This document shows, in pieces, positions 32,576 through 34,034 of a stretch of 34,034 nucleotides of DNA. Each line of letters begins with the position of its first letter. Position 1 is the first letter of the stretch. Made by a program: the position numbers and the translations under genes. Location: contig JAOZHB010000075.1 of assembly GCA_026015035.1 (NCBI GenBank), forward strand, positions 1 to 34,034, given 5' to 3'. Source of the DNA: Candidatus Bathyarchaeota archaeon (GTDB lineage Archaea; Thermoproteota; Bathyarchaeia; RBG-16-48-13; GCA-020355125). Under the pieces are notes generated by a model. That model searched no databases and was not told the DNA's origin. It saw only the letters and a program-made list of their open reading frames with translations.

Positions 32576-33811
32576 TTAACTGGGTTCTGGGCGTCGAGGT
32601 CTTTTGAGTATGTGGGGGAAGACTAATAGGGCTGAGGTGAATCCGAAGACCGAGGAGATGGCGATGGGCATCGTGAAGCTCTCGTACGTCGTCACCAGCC
32701 AAGCAACCACATACCCGCCAAACAAGCCACCCCACGCTTTCGCCGTGTAAGTCAATCCATAATTGGTGGTGGAGTTCTTTCGTCCGTAGTAGTCGGCGGT
32801 TATGGATGGAAAGAAGGTGAAGATGGGTCCCCAGCAGAGGCCGATGAGGCAAATGATCGTTATGAATGCGATTTCGTTTGAGCCGAGGAGTAGGAGGAGA
32901 AGGGCTGAAACGCCTTGGGAGGCGAAGAAGAGGGTCATGGTGACCTCCCTTCCCAGCTTGTCCGAGACCCAGCCGCCAAATATTCGTCCCAGGCCATTGA
33001 ATATGGGAAAGGCGATTGCGGCGGTCAGCACAATGCTTTGCGACAGGTTGAAGGCTTGTCCCATGGGATTTAATTGGGACGTGACCATGAGTCCCGTGCT
33101 CGCGGTGAGGAAAAAGGCCAGATATAGGTGCCACCACGCCCGTGTCTTGATCATGTCCCTTGGATTGAACTCATTCTCCGCTTCCGCCTTGGTGGCTTGG
33201 GACAAACGCTTCGACGTTGCTTCGTGGGGAAGCCAGTTTGATGGGGGATATCGCTTGATGAAGCTGAGAAGGAAGAGGGTGACAAGCATCACCCCCCCGA
33301 TGTACATGAAGGCCGCGCGAAAGTCCATGGATGTGATAATCCACGATATCGCTGGATTCAGGATGGCTGCGCCGAAGCCGTATCCGAAAGACGTGAAGCC
33401 GTTTGCTAAGCCCCTCCGCTCAGGGAACCACTTACTGGCCAAGCCAACGGACGTCGCGTAGGTCATTCCGACACCAATGGCCCCGAGACCGTACGTGAGG
33501 TAGAGGGCTTCAGGCGTTTCGGTGAAGGATGTGGCGACCCACCCCATTCCCGCCAAGACTCCGCCGAGAAGGGTGAGTTGCCTCGGCCCCCTCTTATCTG
33601 CGATATATCCTGCGACTGGCTGAGTCCAGGTCATGATCCAGACAAAGAGGGTGAAGGCGAGTTGAATCGTGTCCAGTCCCCAGCCGAATTTGACTTGCAA
33701 AGGCTTCACAAAGAGCGTCCAAGAGTACTGGTAGAGGCCGATGAGCATCATGGAGAGGGTAGCAGCTGCTAAAAGCATCCAACGAGATTTTCCTTGTTCT
33801 ACTTCCGTCAA
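32576..33811 (-). CDS. OFA-type MFS transporter (oxalate/formate antiporter-like)
   Basis: 411 residues, about twelve helices. MLLAAATLSMMLIGLYQYSWTLFVKPLQ with GWGLDTIQLAFTLFVW, AGYIADKRGPRQLT (motif A variant) and ATSVGLASKWFPERRGLANGF are hallmarks of the OFA family (oxalate/formate antiporters). Family members exchange small carboxylates, but many are uncharacterised. The start TTG 33811 is chosen because GGGGGGAG lies 4-5 nt upstream; the longer frame to 33868 adds a basic, poorly supported N-terminus. Downstream of, and convergent with, the second pdxA-like gene. Confidence 0.88.
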   Translation of the reverse strand: MTEVEQGKSRWMLLAAATLSMMLIGLYQYSWTLFVKPLQVKFGWGLDTIQLAFTLFVWIMTWTQPVAGYIADKRGPRQLTLLGGVLAGMGWVATSFTETPEALYLTYGLGAIGVGMTYATSVGLASKWFPERRGLANGFTSFGYGFGAAILNPAISWIITSMDFRAAFMYIGGVMLVTLFLLSFIKRYPPSNWLPHEATSKRLSQATKAEAENEFNPRDMIKTRAWWHLYLAFFLTASTGLMVTSQLNPMGQAFNLSQSIVLTAAIAFPIFNGLGRIFGGWVSDKLGREVTMTLFFASQGVSALLLLLLGSNEIAFITIICLIGLCWGPIFTFFPSITADYYGRKNSTTNYGLTYTAKAWGGLFGGYVVAWLVTTYESFTMPIAISSVFGFTSALLVFPHILKRPRRPEPS

Positions 33812-33944
33812 ATCTCTCCCCCCTTTCACAACTCTGAAAGCTATTGACCTTCGTTTTATCCTGTTCACGTTTTTCTCTTCGTTAAACCGACAATGTACGT
33901 TTCTCCTCTAATATCAATGCTTCTGTTTGAATCCCCATATTCTA

Positions 33945-34034
33945 ATGGAAACTAGACTGGGAAAAAGAGTTGCTGATGCCCTCCTACATCCCGAGCATAA
34001 ATGTCGTCCCAAATCTTACAACCTCGACTTCGTT
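33945..34034 (+). CDS. Possible start of a gene cut by window end
   Basis: ATG 33945 opens a frame that stays open for 30 codons to the last base. The product begins METRLGKRVADALLHPE and continues with a Cys and basic residues. No Shine-Dalgarno is visible. Too short to classify; reported as a possible partial gene. Confidence 0.3.
   Translation, partial: METRLGKRVADALLHPEHKCRPKSYNLDFV

Noticed and set aside
1-34034. tRNA, rRNA or CRISPR array
   Set aside because: No T-loop-like GTTCRA pattern with a matching fold, no rRNA-like blocks and no regularly spaced repeats were seen by eye; a covariance search would be decisive.

Overview
The window reads as a chromosomal segment of an archaeon. 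It encodes both replication factor C subunits, a KaiC/RadA-like ATPase, an ADP-forming acyl-CoA synthetase beta subunit, a tungsten-type aldehyde oxidoreductase with its four-cluster ferredoxin, and an alpha-type glutamine synthetase. Several genes have a TATA-like box about 26 nt before an apparent leaderless start; others have GGAGG or GGTG ribosome binding sites in front of ATG, GTG or TTG. The gene mix resembles Bathyarchaeia-type Thermoproteota, but that placement is inference. No rRNA, tRNA, CRISPR array, transposase or phage gene was seen.

Layout. 1-2.8 kb: end of a GNAT acetyltransferase, a small one-helix membrane protein, a radical SAM/SPASM enzyme with an N-terminal PqqD-like domain (minus), and a split-barrel F420/FMN-type oxidoreductase. 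2.9-6.8 kb: citrate synthase (minus), then a tight ferredoxin-AOR operon. 7.2-11.3 kb: an MFS transporter (minus), a protein built on a near-identical 49-residue duplication, an EF-Tu domain-2-like protein, and an acyl-CoA synthetase locus whose alpha gene is a remnant while beta is intact. 11.6-15.8 kb: a DUF1537 four-carbon acid-sugar kinase and a PdxA-family dehydrogenase with ATGA overlap (minus), divergent from an M81/MlrC-family metallohydrolase. 16-22.6 kb: rfcS and rfcL flank a GNAT, a pyruvate-kinase-C-like protein, a HAD phosphatase, and an RGG/Trp-rich/zinc-ribbon protein with a tandem repeat. 22.6-25.9 kb: hisF-hisH (minus) divergent from glnA. 25.9-28.6 kb: small RHH-like protein, KaiC-like ATPase, small basic protein, winged-helix/coiled-coil protein. 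28.8-34 kb: MFS transporter preceded by two tandem operator-like repeats, GNAT, second PdxA paralogue with an altered substrate loop, a 41-residue ORF, an OFA-type MFS transporter, and possibly the start of one more gene.

How it fits together. The kinase and first PdxA match the known threonate/erythronate 4-phosphate route to dihydroxyacetone phosphate. The MlrC-like protein, the second PdxA and the OFA transporter may extend that carboxylate theme (inference). AOR plus ferredoxin, citrate synthase and the ADP-forming synthetase suggest organic-acid/aldehyde metabolism with ferredoxin-linked redox.

The least explained signals are: a recurrent AGCTAGCT/TTAGCTAACTAGC motif in many intergenic regions; two proteins with fresh two-copy internal duplications; two related G-run hairpin elements in opposite orientation; a 735-bp gene-free stretch with a palindromic TATA-like site and two hairpins; and the second PdxA lacking the family's His-Thr substrate loop.
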